Shown: in pieces, positions 9,201 through 16,736 of the stretch
How the letters are laid out: each line of letters starts with the position of its first letter
How positions within the stretch are numbered: position 1 is the stretch's first letter
Source: Chitinophaga parva
Lineage (GTDB): Bacteria; Bacteroidota; Bacteroidia; Chitinophagales; Chitinophagaceae
Length of the DNA: 64,000 nt
Direction of reading: 5' to 3'
Assembly: GCF_003071345.1 (NCBI RefSeq)
Contig: NZ_QCYK01000003.1
Coordinates: forward strand, 310,001-374,000
Made by a program: the position numbers and the translations under genes
Notes under the pieces: generated by a model
What the model was told of the DNA's origin: nothing
The model's database searches: none
Seen by the model: the letters and a program-made list of their open reading frames with translations, nothing else

Positions 9201-11306
9201 GCGGTGAGCCATCCTGACCTGTTGTCGTCCGGCCTGAATACCAACCGGAAAGTGAAACGCTACTGGACATTTACCAACAGCGGCGTAGCCTTTACCACCG
9301 CCACCGTAACGCTTAACTGGGTAACTGCCGACGTGGATGCCGGCGCGGTGTCCTCCAATTTTAAAGTGGCGCAGTATAACGGAACCACCTGGTCGCTTCC
9401 GGCGGTGAGCTCCCCGCAGCCTACATCAATACAGGCAACGGGTTTAACGGCATTCGGAGACCTGGCGGTAGGGGAACTGGCCACCGGCGCCATATGGACC
9501 GGTGCAGTCAGCACCAGCTGGTATGTTACCGGCAACTGGTCGTCGGCCACCGTGCCCACTACCATCACCAATGTCACTATTCCTTCCGGGCTGGTTAATT
9601 ATCCACTGGTCAACTCCGGGGAGGCCACCGCTAATAATATTACCATTCAACCCGGTGCCACCGTAACGGTGAGCGGTGCTACGCTGCAGATAGCCGGTGT
9701 TATTACCAGCACCGGCACCTTCACCGCCACTGCGGGCACCATTGAGCTAAACGGGGCATCAGCGCAGGTGATACCCGCTGCAACCTTTACATCCGATACG
9801 CTCCTGAACCTCACCATTAATAACACAGCGGGCGTAACCCTGCAGGGAGCACTGAATGTCAGCGGCATATTGAAAGTGACCACTGGTCAGTTGAATACCG
9901 GCGGATTTCTCACTTTATTGTCCACCGCGGCCCAAACAGCGCTGATCGATGGCAGTGGCGCCGGACAGGTATCCGGTAATGTGACCATGCAGCGGTACCT
10001 GCCCAGCGCATTTGGCTATAAATATGTCAGCTCCCCCTTCCAGGCGGCCACCGTAAATGAAATGGCGGATGATATTGACCTCAATGCTCCCTTCCCGTCC
10101 TTTTACCGCTACGTGGAAAACCGGGCATCTTCCGGATGGGTGGCCTATACCGATCCTACTGGTGTACTAACGCCCATGACGGGATATGCCGCACAAATGG
10201 GCACTTCCGGCACCCCCTTTACGATGGATATAACCGGGGTAGTGAATAACCAAACGGTGACGGCACCCACGCTTACCAATAACAATCAACCTTACACGCA
10301 GGGATTTAACCTGGTGGGCAATCCCTATCCATCGCCGGTAGACTGGGACATTGCCGCCGGGTGGAGCCGCACCAACATCGATAACGCAGTGTATTATTTT
10401 AACGCAGGCACCGCCAGTCAGTACACCGGCACGTACAGTTCTTATATCAACGGCGTGTCCAGTGATGGCATTGCCAACAACGTGATTGCGGCCATGCAGG
10501 GATTTTTCGTGCATGTTACCGACGGAACTTTCCCTGTAACAGGAGCCTTGTCTGTGAATAACAATGCAAGGATCAACAACCCATCGCCGGTATTTCACCG
10601 GGTTTCCCAAACAACACCGATGCTGCGGATCAACGCTGCTTTTGCAGACGATGGCCAGGCCGCCGATCCACTGGTTGTTTATTTTGATGAAGCAGCATCC
10701 CCGGATTTTGAAAGAACAATGGACGCCCTGAAACTGATGAATACAGATCTGGCCGTTCCCAATATATACGCGTTATCAGCCGACAGCGCCCGCCTCTCTA
10801 TTAACGCATTACCACAGTTCCCCGACAGTACCGATGTTGTTGCCCTGGGCCTTAAAACAGAAAAGGCCGGGTGGGTAACGTTTACGGTGACGGACATGGT
10901 GCGCCTGCCGCCGCAACTGCACATTTACCTGAAAGACGCCGTGACGGGCAAAACACAGGAATTACAGGCATTCACAAAATACCGGGTGTACCTGGATGCA
11001 GGCACTTACGAGCAGCGCTTTTCTTTCGTATTCCATGGTGGTGCGACCAGTTCCCCTGGTGATGCGGGGCCGGTGTTCAGGGCCTACAGTGCCGGGCAAA
11101 CACTGTATGCCTATTTTGATAAAGTACCCGGCGAAAAATGCCATATCACCATCTATAACCTGCTGGGCCAGGCATTGTGGCAGCAGGACCTGGCTGGCAA
11201 TGGCCAACATGCAATAGGAAAGCAGTATAGCAGCGGGCTTTATATCGTTTCATTTTACGCAGGTGGTACCATCGTGTCTAAAAAAGTGTTTATCAGTAAC
11301 CAGTAA
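3264..11306 (+). CDS. Giant repetitive surface adhesin with T9SS C-terminal sorting domain
   Basis: A 2680-residue exported protein. After a long N-terminus with a hydrophobic stretch (residues 43-55, ending LLAQ) come three W-G-x(n)-SxxW-x(n)-NW units, near residues 58, 952 and 2075, each opening a block of repeats. The blocks consist of degenerate units of about 60-90 residues with GNWxNNGTFxxGSxTVxxNG followed by FNxLxINKT, a pattern expected to form a long beta-solenoid. From about 2235 a conserved non-repeated domain follows (GNVTMQRYLPS, GFNLVGNPYPSPVDW). Residues about 2600-2680 are a type A T9SS sorting domain with YNLLGQALWQQDL and an end in KKVFISNQ. It should be secreted across the outer membrane and anchored. 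It lies between the chaperone and the second DUF4402 gene; whether it depends on them is unknown. Composition is very rich in Thr, Gly, Asn and Ser with almost no Cys. Confidence 0.9.
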   Translation: MDVITDWLIRWFYSKKITPAPQSSIRYALLLARPGAPCRTVVLWALLFSPLTLLAQTSWKGIVSSSWSNSANWTAGVPNSNVDAIIGDAAFTGIYYPVISSSASCGSLTVGAGMNAVLTVSKSLTVAGDLVIGAGSTISQRVVTLTVKGNWTNNGSYSTSSANSRVIFAGATQAIEGSAVTAFRKLTIGVGSTTTQNVNMTVSGSFTVNGTFIPADNATPVEVSGTATTSVAAGGVLHVKAATFANNYGLTGAITLAAGSVVAYSGNLVNQTVRNNLTYSTLQISGSSIKTLGGNLNLLNATTATAGKIEVLAGTLDLSTFTANRGTTVAGGGLTVANGATLKIGGTNTFPLNYGTISLGLTSTVEYSGTSQAVAAQIYGNLTLSAGSGTVVKTMPATDFTVSGNFTSNVAAGTGVSYTAASNITISGDVNIGAATTFNGGSFTVTTSSNWVNNGTFSGGTGLVIVTGGGASIGGTGAYNFNDLTIAATNITATAAAITVAGNFATTAPGTFTHLTGGTFTMSGAGKTITGTDISFENLTVTGSVTATGALTITGNLSVSGSMNSTAAGVVMSGSGKTISGTGAIIFGSLSVTGSVTSSTGFTIGNNLDVYGTFTASAGTATFTGNSFLNGTANLFNVTLNGTALQLSANAVLGIANLYTVTAGTLNVTATVPNTVNFNGTGAQTIPSGTFDRLMVSNGSTKTLGGSVTVNSDFTIATGTTFSAGSQSIAILGNWISNGTFTAGSGTVTLGGANNTSITGASTFNILTLNKTNAVNQVSLLSNVSVATLNMNTGTMMTGANTVTITGNRTGNGIILGNIQHSHNFALGTAYAFESPNNTVTLTAISISASVTMSVSPQVVTDFPSGAAINRQYTITTSGLAQVASVLRLHYEDAELNGNAESSLSIWRNTGTGWSVYGNSASSTTANYVEQISLLGTLAGRYTLSATSNVVRWNGSVSSDWNTANNWTVAQGSPSRPPGPNDIAEIGTIAFTNQPVISSAANVKSISFGSVQAATLTLASGGSLVTQGNITGLWSANAAHVINVNDQSLTVNGSLTLSDGTAGHTIQLNIGNGTVTAGAVSQSGGAGIVFSGAGTMNIANDFTYSSGTFTAGSSTVVYNGSAIQAVAGVTYNHLSINKTGGSAQINSATTVNGDLTVASGDLTVNAATTVTGNVTLNAGAAASGGAAAITVNGNWSNSGTFTPGTGTVNFTGSNAQSISASAFNNVVINKTGGAATLSGNMSVNGNLSVSAGTLNLATFTASRSSQGGTLSVASGGTLTVGGASNFPANYSQYQLGSTSTVNYNMAGSQTVAGNVAYGHLLFGGSGTKSLAATAIVNGNLTIGSGTTLSAGTFTVNLYGNWVNNGTFSAGSSTVTLNGAGKTITGNTTFNRLMVYGSYAVAGSDITYNGLLQITTGGSYDGGSGSATINGDLTNNGSLISNGVTTFTGTSLQTIRLVNAIVSNSSGVINFNGNVSPVLNSTSTPTFATLNINNTAGINPSVGWTVLVAFNISSGASFNGGLPTHTIRGSFTNNGTVTSTGTLYFDPLAAQSISLRGTAFSSTGSVIFGGSAALTISGTPTLLTDVTIANTVGITPATGWNITGDLHIHGNSIFNAGSNNFTVNGDLESNGALNGGTSTFTLTAPAGILTGSDSTIFYNLVIDGAITADADFKVNHNLTINGSIDASIGTAIMTGSAPATIGGTGSPFNLAQLQVAKTGAATVTLSRTLQAVTALDVLSGTLDTGDSTIIEDATAGGTLSIEDSARLVVRGIHSLPVFDTYQLDTLSTVEYGGSTQTVAGVTPYGNLTISAAGNKTATSTLTILNNFTLSNGTFIPGSFTDTLQGNWSMTGGTFTNTGSTIYLNGTADQAVSSTGAFNNVKVNKATGLVNLSSNATINGTLTFMAGKIRTGTNAVIIAAGGTVSGAAQNTGWVYGRLQKNVAAGTNVSRTYEIGDSLSYTPATMLLASVTTTGNVTAVVYAVSHPDLLSSGLNTNRKVKRYWTFTNSGVAFTTATVTLNWVTADVDAGAVSSNFKVAQYNGTTWSLPAVSSPQPTSIQATGLTAFGDLAVGELATGAIWTGAVSTSWYVTGNWSSATVPTTITNVTIPSGLVNYPLVNSGEATANNITIQPGATVTVSGATLQIAGVITSTGTFTATAGTIELNGASAQVIPAATFTSDTLLNLTINNTAGVTLQGALNVSGILKVTTGQLNTGGFLTLLSTAAQTALIDGSGAGQVSGNVTMQRYLPSAFGYKYVSSPFQAATVNEMADDIDLNAPFPSFYRYVENRASSGWVAYTDPTGVLTPMTGYAAQMGTSGTPFTMDITGVVNNQTVTAPTLTNNNQPYTQGFNLVGNPYPSPVDWDIAAGWSRTNIDNAVYYFNAGTASQYTGTYSSYINGVSSDGIANNVIAAMQGFFVHVTDGTFPVTGALSVNNNARINNPSPVFHRVSQTTPMLRINAAFADDGQAADPLVVYFDEAASPDFERTMDALKLMNTDLAVPNIYALSADSARLSINALPQFPDSTDVVALGLKTEKAGWVTFTVTDMVRLPPQLHIYLKDAVTGKTQELQAFTKYRVYLDAGTYEQRFSFVFHGGATSSPGDAGPVFRAYSAGQTLYAYFDKVPGEKCHITIYNLLGQALWQQDLAGNGQHAIGKQYSSGLYIVSFYAGGTIVSKKVFISNQ

Positions 11307-11322
11307 TAAGATCTTTAAAAGA

Positions 11323-11847
11323 ATGATCAGTGAAATAAGTTTCCCCAGACAGCTTCTCTTCCGCTTGATATTGATAATGATACCGGTGTTTGCAGGGTAT
11401 GTGACCGGGCATGCACAGGAACCGCCGCCACAGCCCATTGCGGTGTATGTAAACCCGGCGCAGGGCCTTATTTTCGGCGCGTTCTTCCAGGGATCGTCCG
11501 GGGGAACCGTGATCATATATCCCGATGGCTCGCGCTCCGTAACCGGTAGCGTGGTGCAGGCAAACCTGGGCTACCCTTTTTCCCCGGCCATTTTTGAAAT
11601 AGAGGCCAACAGGGGCACCCTGATCTCTATTTTGAACGGGCCGGACGTAACCCTTACCGGCAGCAATGGCGGCTCCATCAGCCTGCATGTGGGTGCCGCC
11701 AGCACCGGCAGTTCATTTATCACAACCGCTACGCCACCCGCCAGGAACCTGGTGAGGATCGGGGGCACCCTCACGGTAGGCAGTCCGCCAGCCAATCCAT
11801 CCGGTGCTTACAGCGGCGTATTTACCGTCACGTTTATACAGGAATAA
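11323..11847 (+). CDS. Second DUF4402-like secreted pilin-like protein
   Basis: A 174-residue exported protein. I start it at the ATG at 11323 (MISEISFPRQ): an upstream in-frame ATG at 11263 would overlap the adhesin gene and put 20 extra residues before the signal peptide. The signal peptide ends around TGHAQ. The mature part follows the DUF4402 pattern: an opening strand with GLIFGAFFQGSSGGTVIIY, then PDGSRSVTGSV, a central IFEIEANRGTLISI, and an ending ANPSGAYSGVFTVTFIQE. It parallels the first DUF4402 gene but has diverged in sequence, which would suit two different subunits of one structure, for example tip and shaft; this is inference. It begins 16 bases after the adhesin stop and ends 6 bases before the usher-like gene, so the three are almost certainly cotranscribed. 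Confidence 0.75.
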   Translation: MISEISFPRQLLFRLILIMIPVFAGYVTGHAQEPPPQPIAVYVNPAQGLIFGAFFQGSSGGTVIIYPDGSRSVTGSVVQANLGYPFSPAIFEIEANRGTLISILNGPDVTLTGSNGGSISLHVGAASTGSSFITTATPPARNLVRIGGTLTVGSPPANPSGAYSGVFTVTFIQE

Positions 11848-11853
11848 CACGGT

Positions 11854-14502
11854 ATGGGAGCACGGCAGCACATCATCCTTCACTGCATTGGCAGCTTGTA
11901 CCGGGTGTTCCCGGTAGGGATATTGTTTTGCGCCGTAATGCCGCTGCTGTCGTCAAAAGCAGCTGCCAAAGGGCCGGACCCGGTTTTCTATGAAACCTCC
12001 GTATTTGTAGTGGTACAGGGAATAGGAGGGGCTGAGATCCCGGCAGTGATCGCCGATGATTCCGCGTATTTATCCGTTACCGATATCTTTAATTTCCTGA
12101 AGATAAAAAATACGGCGTCTCCCCGCATGGATTCCGTATATGGCTTTTTTATTACAGAAAATGCGCCTTTCGTGATAGACCGGAAGAACAATGTGATCCA
12201 TTACCGGGATAAAAGCATCTCCCTGAAGAAAGATGACCTGGTGGGCACAGAAACGGGGCTCTACCTGAGGACCGGCTGCTTTGCAGCCATATTCGGATTG
12301 GAATGTACTTTCAGTTTCCGTTCCCTTTCCGTTAAACTGGAAACGAAACTGGAGCTTCCGGCCATCCGGGAAATGCGGCAGGAAATCATGCGCCATAATA
12401 TCAGCCGGTTAAAGGGCGAGTTAAAAGCGGATACCGTGATCGGGCTTCGCCGTTCCATGTTCAGTATCGGAACGGCAGATTGGTCGGTTGTGGCCACCCA
12501 GCGCCCCGAAGGAGGAAGTGATAATACCTGGGTGAACCTTGCGCTGGGCGGCACCATGCTGGGGGGCGAAACAAATGTGTCGCTGAACTATAACAATTAT
12601 GCCCAGCAGCAGCTGCCCTATAGCCACGACAGCGCCGTGATAGGGCCATTTGACCAGCGGCAGCAGTACTACCGGTGGCGCTATGTTGACAATGATAACA
12701 GAGCCCTGCGCCAGGTCATTGCCGGCAAGATCTTTACCGCTTCTACGGCATCTATATTTGATCCGGTAGTAGGCGTACAGTTTACCAACACCCCCACTAC
12801 TTACAGGCGCTCTTACGGCTCTTATACGCTGAGCGATTTTACAGACCCCGGGTGGACGGTGGAACTGTACGTGAACAATGCGCTGGTAGATTACACCACT
12901 GCCGATGCCGCCGGCTTCTATACATTCCAGGTTCCGCTGGTGTATGGAAATTCCGTTGTCCGGCTTCGCTTCTACGGCCCATGGGGAGAAGAACGGTCAA
13001 GGGAGGAAAATATCAGCATCCCGTTTAATTTCCTGCCTTTGCATGAATTTGAATACACTGCCAGCGCAGGCATGGTGGAAGACGGGCATCACAGCATCTT
13101 CTCCAGGCTGCAAATGAACTATGGCCTGAGCCGTAAAATTACGATAGGCGGCGGCATGGAATACCTGTCGTCCGTTGCTACCGGTAAAGCAATGCCCTTT
13201 GTGATGGCTTCCGGCCGCGTAACGCCTAATCTTTTGCTGGCAGCGGATTACACCTACGGCGTAAGAGGGCGCGGCATCCTTACCTACCGGATGCCCTCTA
13301 ACTTGCAGCTGGAGCTGTATTACACCCGTTACAAAAAAGGACAACAGGCCATCATTTATAATTACGTGGAAGAAAGAAAGATCATTGTATCCAAACCTTT
13401 CCTGGCGAAAAAGTTCTCCTTATTCAACCGCGTAACGCTGGACCAGATCGTTTTACCGGAAACAAAATACAGTACGGCAGAATGGCTGATCTCCGGCGCA
13501 ATTTTCCGTGTAGGCGTTAACGTAAGCACCTATGCCGTTTTCATAAATCCAGACCCGGCTTTTGTGTATACCAACCTGGCGTTTACCTACCGGATGCCGG
13601 GCGAGATTTTAATTACACCGCAGGTACAATATGAATATAACAGCAACAGCCTGATGGCAGTAAGATGCGAGCTGGGTAAATACCTGTTCCGGCATGGCTA
13701 CATGAATGTATCCTACGAACGTAATTATAAAAGTAATCTTACCAATGTGGGCATAGGCCTGCGTTATGATTTTGCTTTTTCACAGATCGGCTTTTCCGGC
13801 TGGAAAGGTACCAACATGACCACCATGGTGGAATCTGCACGGGGTAGCCTGATCTATGACGATAAGACCAGGTATACCGGGTTCAGCACGCGCACAAGCG
13901 TGGGCACAGGAGGAGTGGTGCTGGTGCCGTTCCTGGATCTGAATGCCAACGACCGCCGCGATCCCGGCGAGCCGAAGGCCTATGGCCTGAAAGCCAGCTG
14001 TAACGGGGGCATGATGCTGCAAAGCCGCCGTGATACAACGATCCGGATCGTTAACATGGAGCCTTATCAGTATTATTTCATCGAGCTGGGAAAGAATAGT
14101 TTTGATAACGTTGCCTGGCGGATAAAGAAGCCGTCTATCGGCGTAGTGGTAGATGCTAACCAAATGAAGCTGGTCGAAGTACCGGTAGCCGTTATGGGAG
14201 AGGTGTCCGGGAAAGTAATACTCCAGGAAGAACATGCCATCCGGGGCATGGCCCGCATCTCCATCGGGTTTTATAGGAACGATTCCGTACTGGTGGCCCG
14301 CACCCAAACAGAATCAGACGGCTTCTTTGACTACATGGGCTTACCTCCTGGCAACTATACGGTAAAAATAGATCCGGTACAATTGCAGAAACTTGGTATG
14401 GAGGCAGCTCCTGCAAAACTGCCGTTTACGATAAAGCTTCGCAAGGATCTGGATGGAGATGTGGTGGAGGGATTGGAACTGCGGCTGCGCAAAATTCCGT
14501 GA
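11854..14502 (+). CDS. Usher-like outer-membrane beta-barrel protein
   Basis: An 882-residue exported protein with a signal peptide at residues 1-38. A periplasmic N-terminal part is followed by a long run of amphipathic strands. A small inserted domain around residues 325-385 (GWTVELYVNNALVDYTTADA, then SVVRLRFYGPWGEE) resembles the plug segment of FimD/PapC ushers. More barrel strands follow (KITIGGGMEY, YEYNSNSLMAVRCELGKY). The C-terminal part holds a SdrD-B-like unit (FLDLNANDRRDPGEP, near 690) and a carboxypeptidase-regulatory-like beta-sandwich (DGFFDYMGLPPGNYTVKI, near 825), comparable in position to the C-terminal domains of ushers. Ushers assemble and export chaperone-bound pilins. 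The chaperone and two pilin-like genes upstream support this role, but sequence similarity to proteobacterial ushers is weak and I place it from architecture and context. A general outer-membrane barrel is the alternative. Confidence 0.7.
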   Translation: MGARQHIILHCIGSLYRVFPVGILFCAVMPLLSSKAAAKGPDPVFYETSVFVVVQGIGGAEIPAVIADDSAYLSVTDIFNFLKIKNTASPRMDSVYGFFITENAPFVIDRKNNVIHYRDKSISLKKDDLVGTETGLYLRTGCFAAIFGLECTFSFRSLSVKLETKLELPAIREMRQEIMRHNISRLKGELKADTVIGLRRSMFSIGTADWSVVATQRPEGGSDNTWVNLALGGTMLGGETNVSLNYNNYAQQQLPYSHDSAVIGPFDQRQQYYRWRYVDNDNRALRQVIAGKIFTASTASIFDPVVGVQFTNTPTTYRRSYGSYTLSDFTDPGWTVELYVNNALVDYTTADAAGFYTFQVPLVYGNSVVRLRFYGPWGEERSREENISIPFNFLPLHEFEYTASAGMVEDGHHSIFSRLQMNYGLSRKITIGGGMEYLSSVATGKAMPFVMASGRVTPNLLLAADYTYGVRGRGILTYRMPSNLQLELYYTRYKKGQQAIIYNYVEERKIIVSKPFLAKKFSLFNRVTLDQIVLPETKYSTAEWLISGAIFRVGVNVSTYAVFINPDPAFVYTNLAFTYRMPGEILITPQVQYEYNSNSLMAVRCELGKYLFRHGYMNVSYERNYKSNLTNVGIGLRYDFAFSQIGFSGWKGTNMTTMVESARGSLIYDDKTRYTGFSTRTSVGTGGVVLVPFLDLNANDRRDPGEPKAYGLKASCNGGMMLQSRRDTTIRIVNMEPYQYYFIELGKNSFDNVAWRIKKPSIGVVVDANQMKLVEVPVAVMGEVSGKVILQEEHAIRGMARISIGFYRNDSVLVARTQTESDGFFDYMGLPPGNYTVKIDPVQLQKLGMEAAPAKLPFTIKLRKDLDGDVVEGLELRLRKIP

Positions 14503-14519
14503 TCTGCTAGCCCTATTTC

Positions 14520-14804
14520 TTCCGCAGCACAGTACCACCATGGGTTGCAGGTGTTCAATACGACGCCTGAAAAAACTGCCAATGGTCATTTTCTACCAGC
14601 GGTCGTCATAAGCATAGCCTACCACGAAGCCGGATAATAAAATGAAAAGGCCCACGGCCAGGTAGCCATAGTTGACGAGATTGTCCAAATGCGCGGTGGA
14701 TAATGATTCCGCAAGGTGGAAGGTTACAACGATGATGGCTGCCACGCCGCGAAGGCGTCTAATATCGGGTAGTGTGGCTTGGTGGCCAGCGCATTATTGT
14801 TCTG
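14520..14804 (-). pseudogene. Remnant of an acyltransferase-3 (OafA/YrhL-type) gene
   Basis: Read on the minus strand this region encodes the N-terminal quarter of an acyltransferase-3 membrane enzyme, but broken. Segments PHYPILDA, then RGVAAIIVVTFHLAE, NYGYLAVGLFILLSGFVVGY and MTIGSFFRRRIEHLQPMVVL are in the correct order for the family. Three lesions are visible. An upstream TAG (14805-14807) replaces any start. A one-base deletion near 14745 sits between ILDA and LRG, where GCCCTT has become GCCTT. An in-frame TAG lies at 14593-14595 after YDDRW. The similarity stops near 14520, while intact members have about 350-400 residues. Intact enzymes acylate cell-surface sugars. Only about 95 codons survive, so it cannot be functional. 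Confidence 0.75.
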
Positions 14805-14876
14805 CTACAGACGATGCGTTAAACCGTCCAAAATATAAGGAACTTGGACAGGCGATTAAAAATGGCTTCCGAAAAT

Positions 14877-14914
14877 CTTAAAAAAAGCCTTGATTATCGT
14901 CGATAACCAAGGCT
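14877..14914 (-). terminator. Rho-independent terminator beside the partial tRNA-Leu end
   Basis: A near-perfect inverted repeat (AAGCCTTG at 14885-14892 pairing with CCAAGGCTT, with a TTATCG/CGATAA inner stem) is followed on the minus strand by seven T. It sits just past the partial tRNA 3' end at 14921-14936, in the position where a tRNA terminator is expected. I read it as the ancestral tRNA-Leu terminator. Confidence 0.75.
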
Positions 14915-14920
14915 TAGTTA

Positions 14921-14936
14921 GTGCCCAGAACTGGAT
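14921..14936 (-). repeat. Duplicated 3' end of tRNA-Leu (att-like direct repeat, distal copy)
   Basis: These 16 bases (GTGCCCAGAACTGGAT on the plus strand) are identical to 17357-17372, the acceptor and T-stem 3' part of the intact tRNA-Leu. The copies have the same orientation and enclose 2.4 kb. A 3' tRNA duplication with its own terminator is the classic footprint of tyrosine-recombinase integration. A decayed second tRNA copy is the alternative. Confidence 0.6.
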
Positions 14937-15122
14937 AAAAGCCAGCCCAGTAAGCCATATCGTTATGAACCATTAACGCCAGGTAGTTAAAGGATGGCGA
15001 GGCTAATTCACTTTATAGCAATTGGTACAGCTAATTGCTGCAGGGGGAAAGGTAACGAAAAAGTCAAAAGGTACAAATGGTACAAGTGCTAGCTTTTAAA
15101 ATGAAGGCGCAGTAACAGGAGA

Positions 15123-16610
15123 TTACTCCACGGTAACGGCGGATACGTGATAAAGGGAGCGCCCTAAATTCCGATGCCTGTAAGACACGTAAATAAGCCT
15201 GTTGCCACCATCTGCCACCGTGTTGAGCGGAGAGAAGGGCAGGTCTGAATAGTGGTCATGATTAAATGAAGGTTCCAGGAATTTCTTGGTCATGTTACCG
15301 TCTTTGCTGATATACACTACTGCCAGGCCATCATTTTTGCCACCCGGGGCTACGATGCGACGGGGCTTGGTATCTTCCACCTCGGTATTTTTCATACAGT
15401 CCTGGAAAAAGATATGAAACCCATCATTATTGTCGGGAAGTACAGCCGCGCCGGTGTAAACGCGGTAGTTCATTTCTGTTTGGCTTTTGTACACGGTTTT
15501 GGCCCAGGCCAGTTCATGGTTGGGATTTATTTTAATGACATAGAGATTGCCTGCGTCTATCGTTGCCGCATTGTGTTGAATTTTTAAGCCCCCGCTGTTA
15601 AAATCGGGGACCATGACATGTTCAACATCAGTGCTACTGGCCGGTTCCAGTGTGATTACTGTACTATGGTCCTTCAAAGGATAGCTGGTCACGAACTTTG
15701 CGCCGTGCGGGATTTTTTCCGCCAGGTCCGTTTTCTTTAATTCGGTGATCTTTTTTTGGGTGCCATCATACACGCCGCTGATAACGGTAGTAAAGTCTGC
15801 GTTCTTTCCTTCCTCAAGCAGGCCGGTAAATTGCAGGTTATTTTTATCTGCATGCCAGGCAATGTTGGTGAACAAGCCTGCCGGTATGCCCGCCAGGTGC
15901 CCGGTAGCGGCCTTTCCGGAAGGGGAGATCTGGGTAATGGTGTAATTGAAAGGATTATAGTCTTTCTTTGAATCAGATCCTTCTTCAGCGGCAATGATGT
16001 TAAATACACCATCATCAGAAAGAGCATACTGGATGTGGTCAATGTTTTTATCCGGTACATCATCCGACGTGGCAATTTTTGTTACTACTTTAAATTGTTG
16101 GTCGATCACAATACCCGTATAGGTGCCTGGATCATTTTTATGGGTGGTTCTGAATACCACATAAAAATGCGATTTATCGGGCGATGCGCCCATTGACGGG
16201 TAGGTGTTGTCATCAGCCGGTTTGATCAGGTCTGCCACCATGCTGGCCGTTCCGTCTTCCAGATGCAGTTCATACGGCTGCACGCCGTTGTCCTTATCTG
16301 CGAAGAACAGGATCAGCTTTTCACCAATAGTATAGCCTTGCAGGAAGCGCTTGCCTGCCGTAGCATCCAGCGGTTTGGAAAGCAATTGTTTTAACTGGTG
16401 GTCGTACACGCAAACGATCGCATTTCTCCCATTCCTGTATTTTAATGGGCCAAGGGGGAAGGCATACTGGAGATCCACATACTTACCCGAGGTGGTCGTA
16501 AAAGTCTGATGCATGAAATCTGTTTCTTCTGCATCGGATGTTACAAACGTGTATTGCTGGGCGCTGGCCTGCAGCGTGAGCAGGGTGAATACTAACCATA
16601 AATATTTCAT
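15123..16610 (-). CDS. Secreted protein of unknown function, probable beta-propeller
   Basis: A 495-residue protein that I do not recognise. I chose the ATG at 16610 because MKYLWLVFTLLTLQASAQ is a clean signal peptide; an upstream ATG at 16634 would add eight residues before it. The mature part is made of repeated four-strand-like segments with alternating hydrophobics and turns (GEKLILFFADKDNG, PDKSHFYVVFRTTHKND, DDGVFNIIAAEEGSD, PDNNDGFHIFFQDCMKN, GGNRLIYVSYRHRNLG), consistent with a six- or seven-bladed propeller. No catalytic motif or C-terminal sorting domain is visible, so it may be periplasmic or outer-membrane associated. A TATATTTG promoter element lies 22 bases upstream. It is the only intact gene between the two tRNA-Leu 3'-end copies and may be cargo of a lost element, or simply a resident gene. 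Confidence 0.8.
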   Translation of the reverse strand: MKYLWLVFTLLTLQASAQQYTFVTSDAEETDFMHQTFTTTSGKYVDLQYAFPLGPLKYRNGRNAIVCVYDHQLKQLLSKPLDATAGKRFLQGYTIGEKLILFFADKDNGVQPYELHLEDGTASMVADLIKPADDNTYPSMGASPDKSHFYVVFRTTHKNDPGTYTGIVIDQQFKVVTKIATSDDVPDKNIDHIQYALSDDGVFNIIAAEEGSDSKKDYNPFNYTITQISPSGKAATGHLAGIPAGLFTNIAWHADKNNLQFTGLLEEGKNADFTTVISGVYDGTQKKITELKKTDLAEKIPHGAKFVTSYPLKDHSTVITLEPASSTDVEHVMVPDFNSGGLKIQHNAATIDAGNLYVIKINPNHELAWAKTVYKSQTEMNYRVYTGAAVLPDNNDGFHIFFQDCMKNTEVEDTKPRRIVAPGGKNDGLAVVYISKDGNMTKKFLEPSFNHDHYSDLPFSPLNTVADGGNRLIYVSYRHRNLGRSLYHVSAVTVE

Positions 16611-16631
16611 AGGAAAAGGACGATTATAAGG

Positions 16632-16639
16632 CAAATATA
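16632..16639 (-). promoter_or_regulatory. Candidate -7 promoter element for the 15123-16610 gene
   Basis: TATATTTG on the minus strand matches the Bacteroidota TAnnTTTG element. It lies 22 bases before the ATG at 16610. No TTTG box is visible at the usual distance upstream. Confidence 0.4.
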
Positions 16640-16736
16640 TAAATAATAATGTATGTAATGGAAGGAGTAAATTGCGGCCTGTGGGAAGGAGGGGGGATGG
16701 GCTGGTCTGGGTTCGCAGTCTAAAGCAGTATCCTAT

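Noticed and set aside
14672..14881. A 69-codon plus-strand open frame
   Set aside because: It overlaps the antisense of the acyltransferase remnant, which has family-level similarity on the minus strand; the plus-strand text is featureless.
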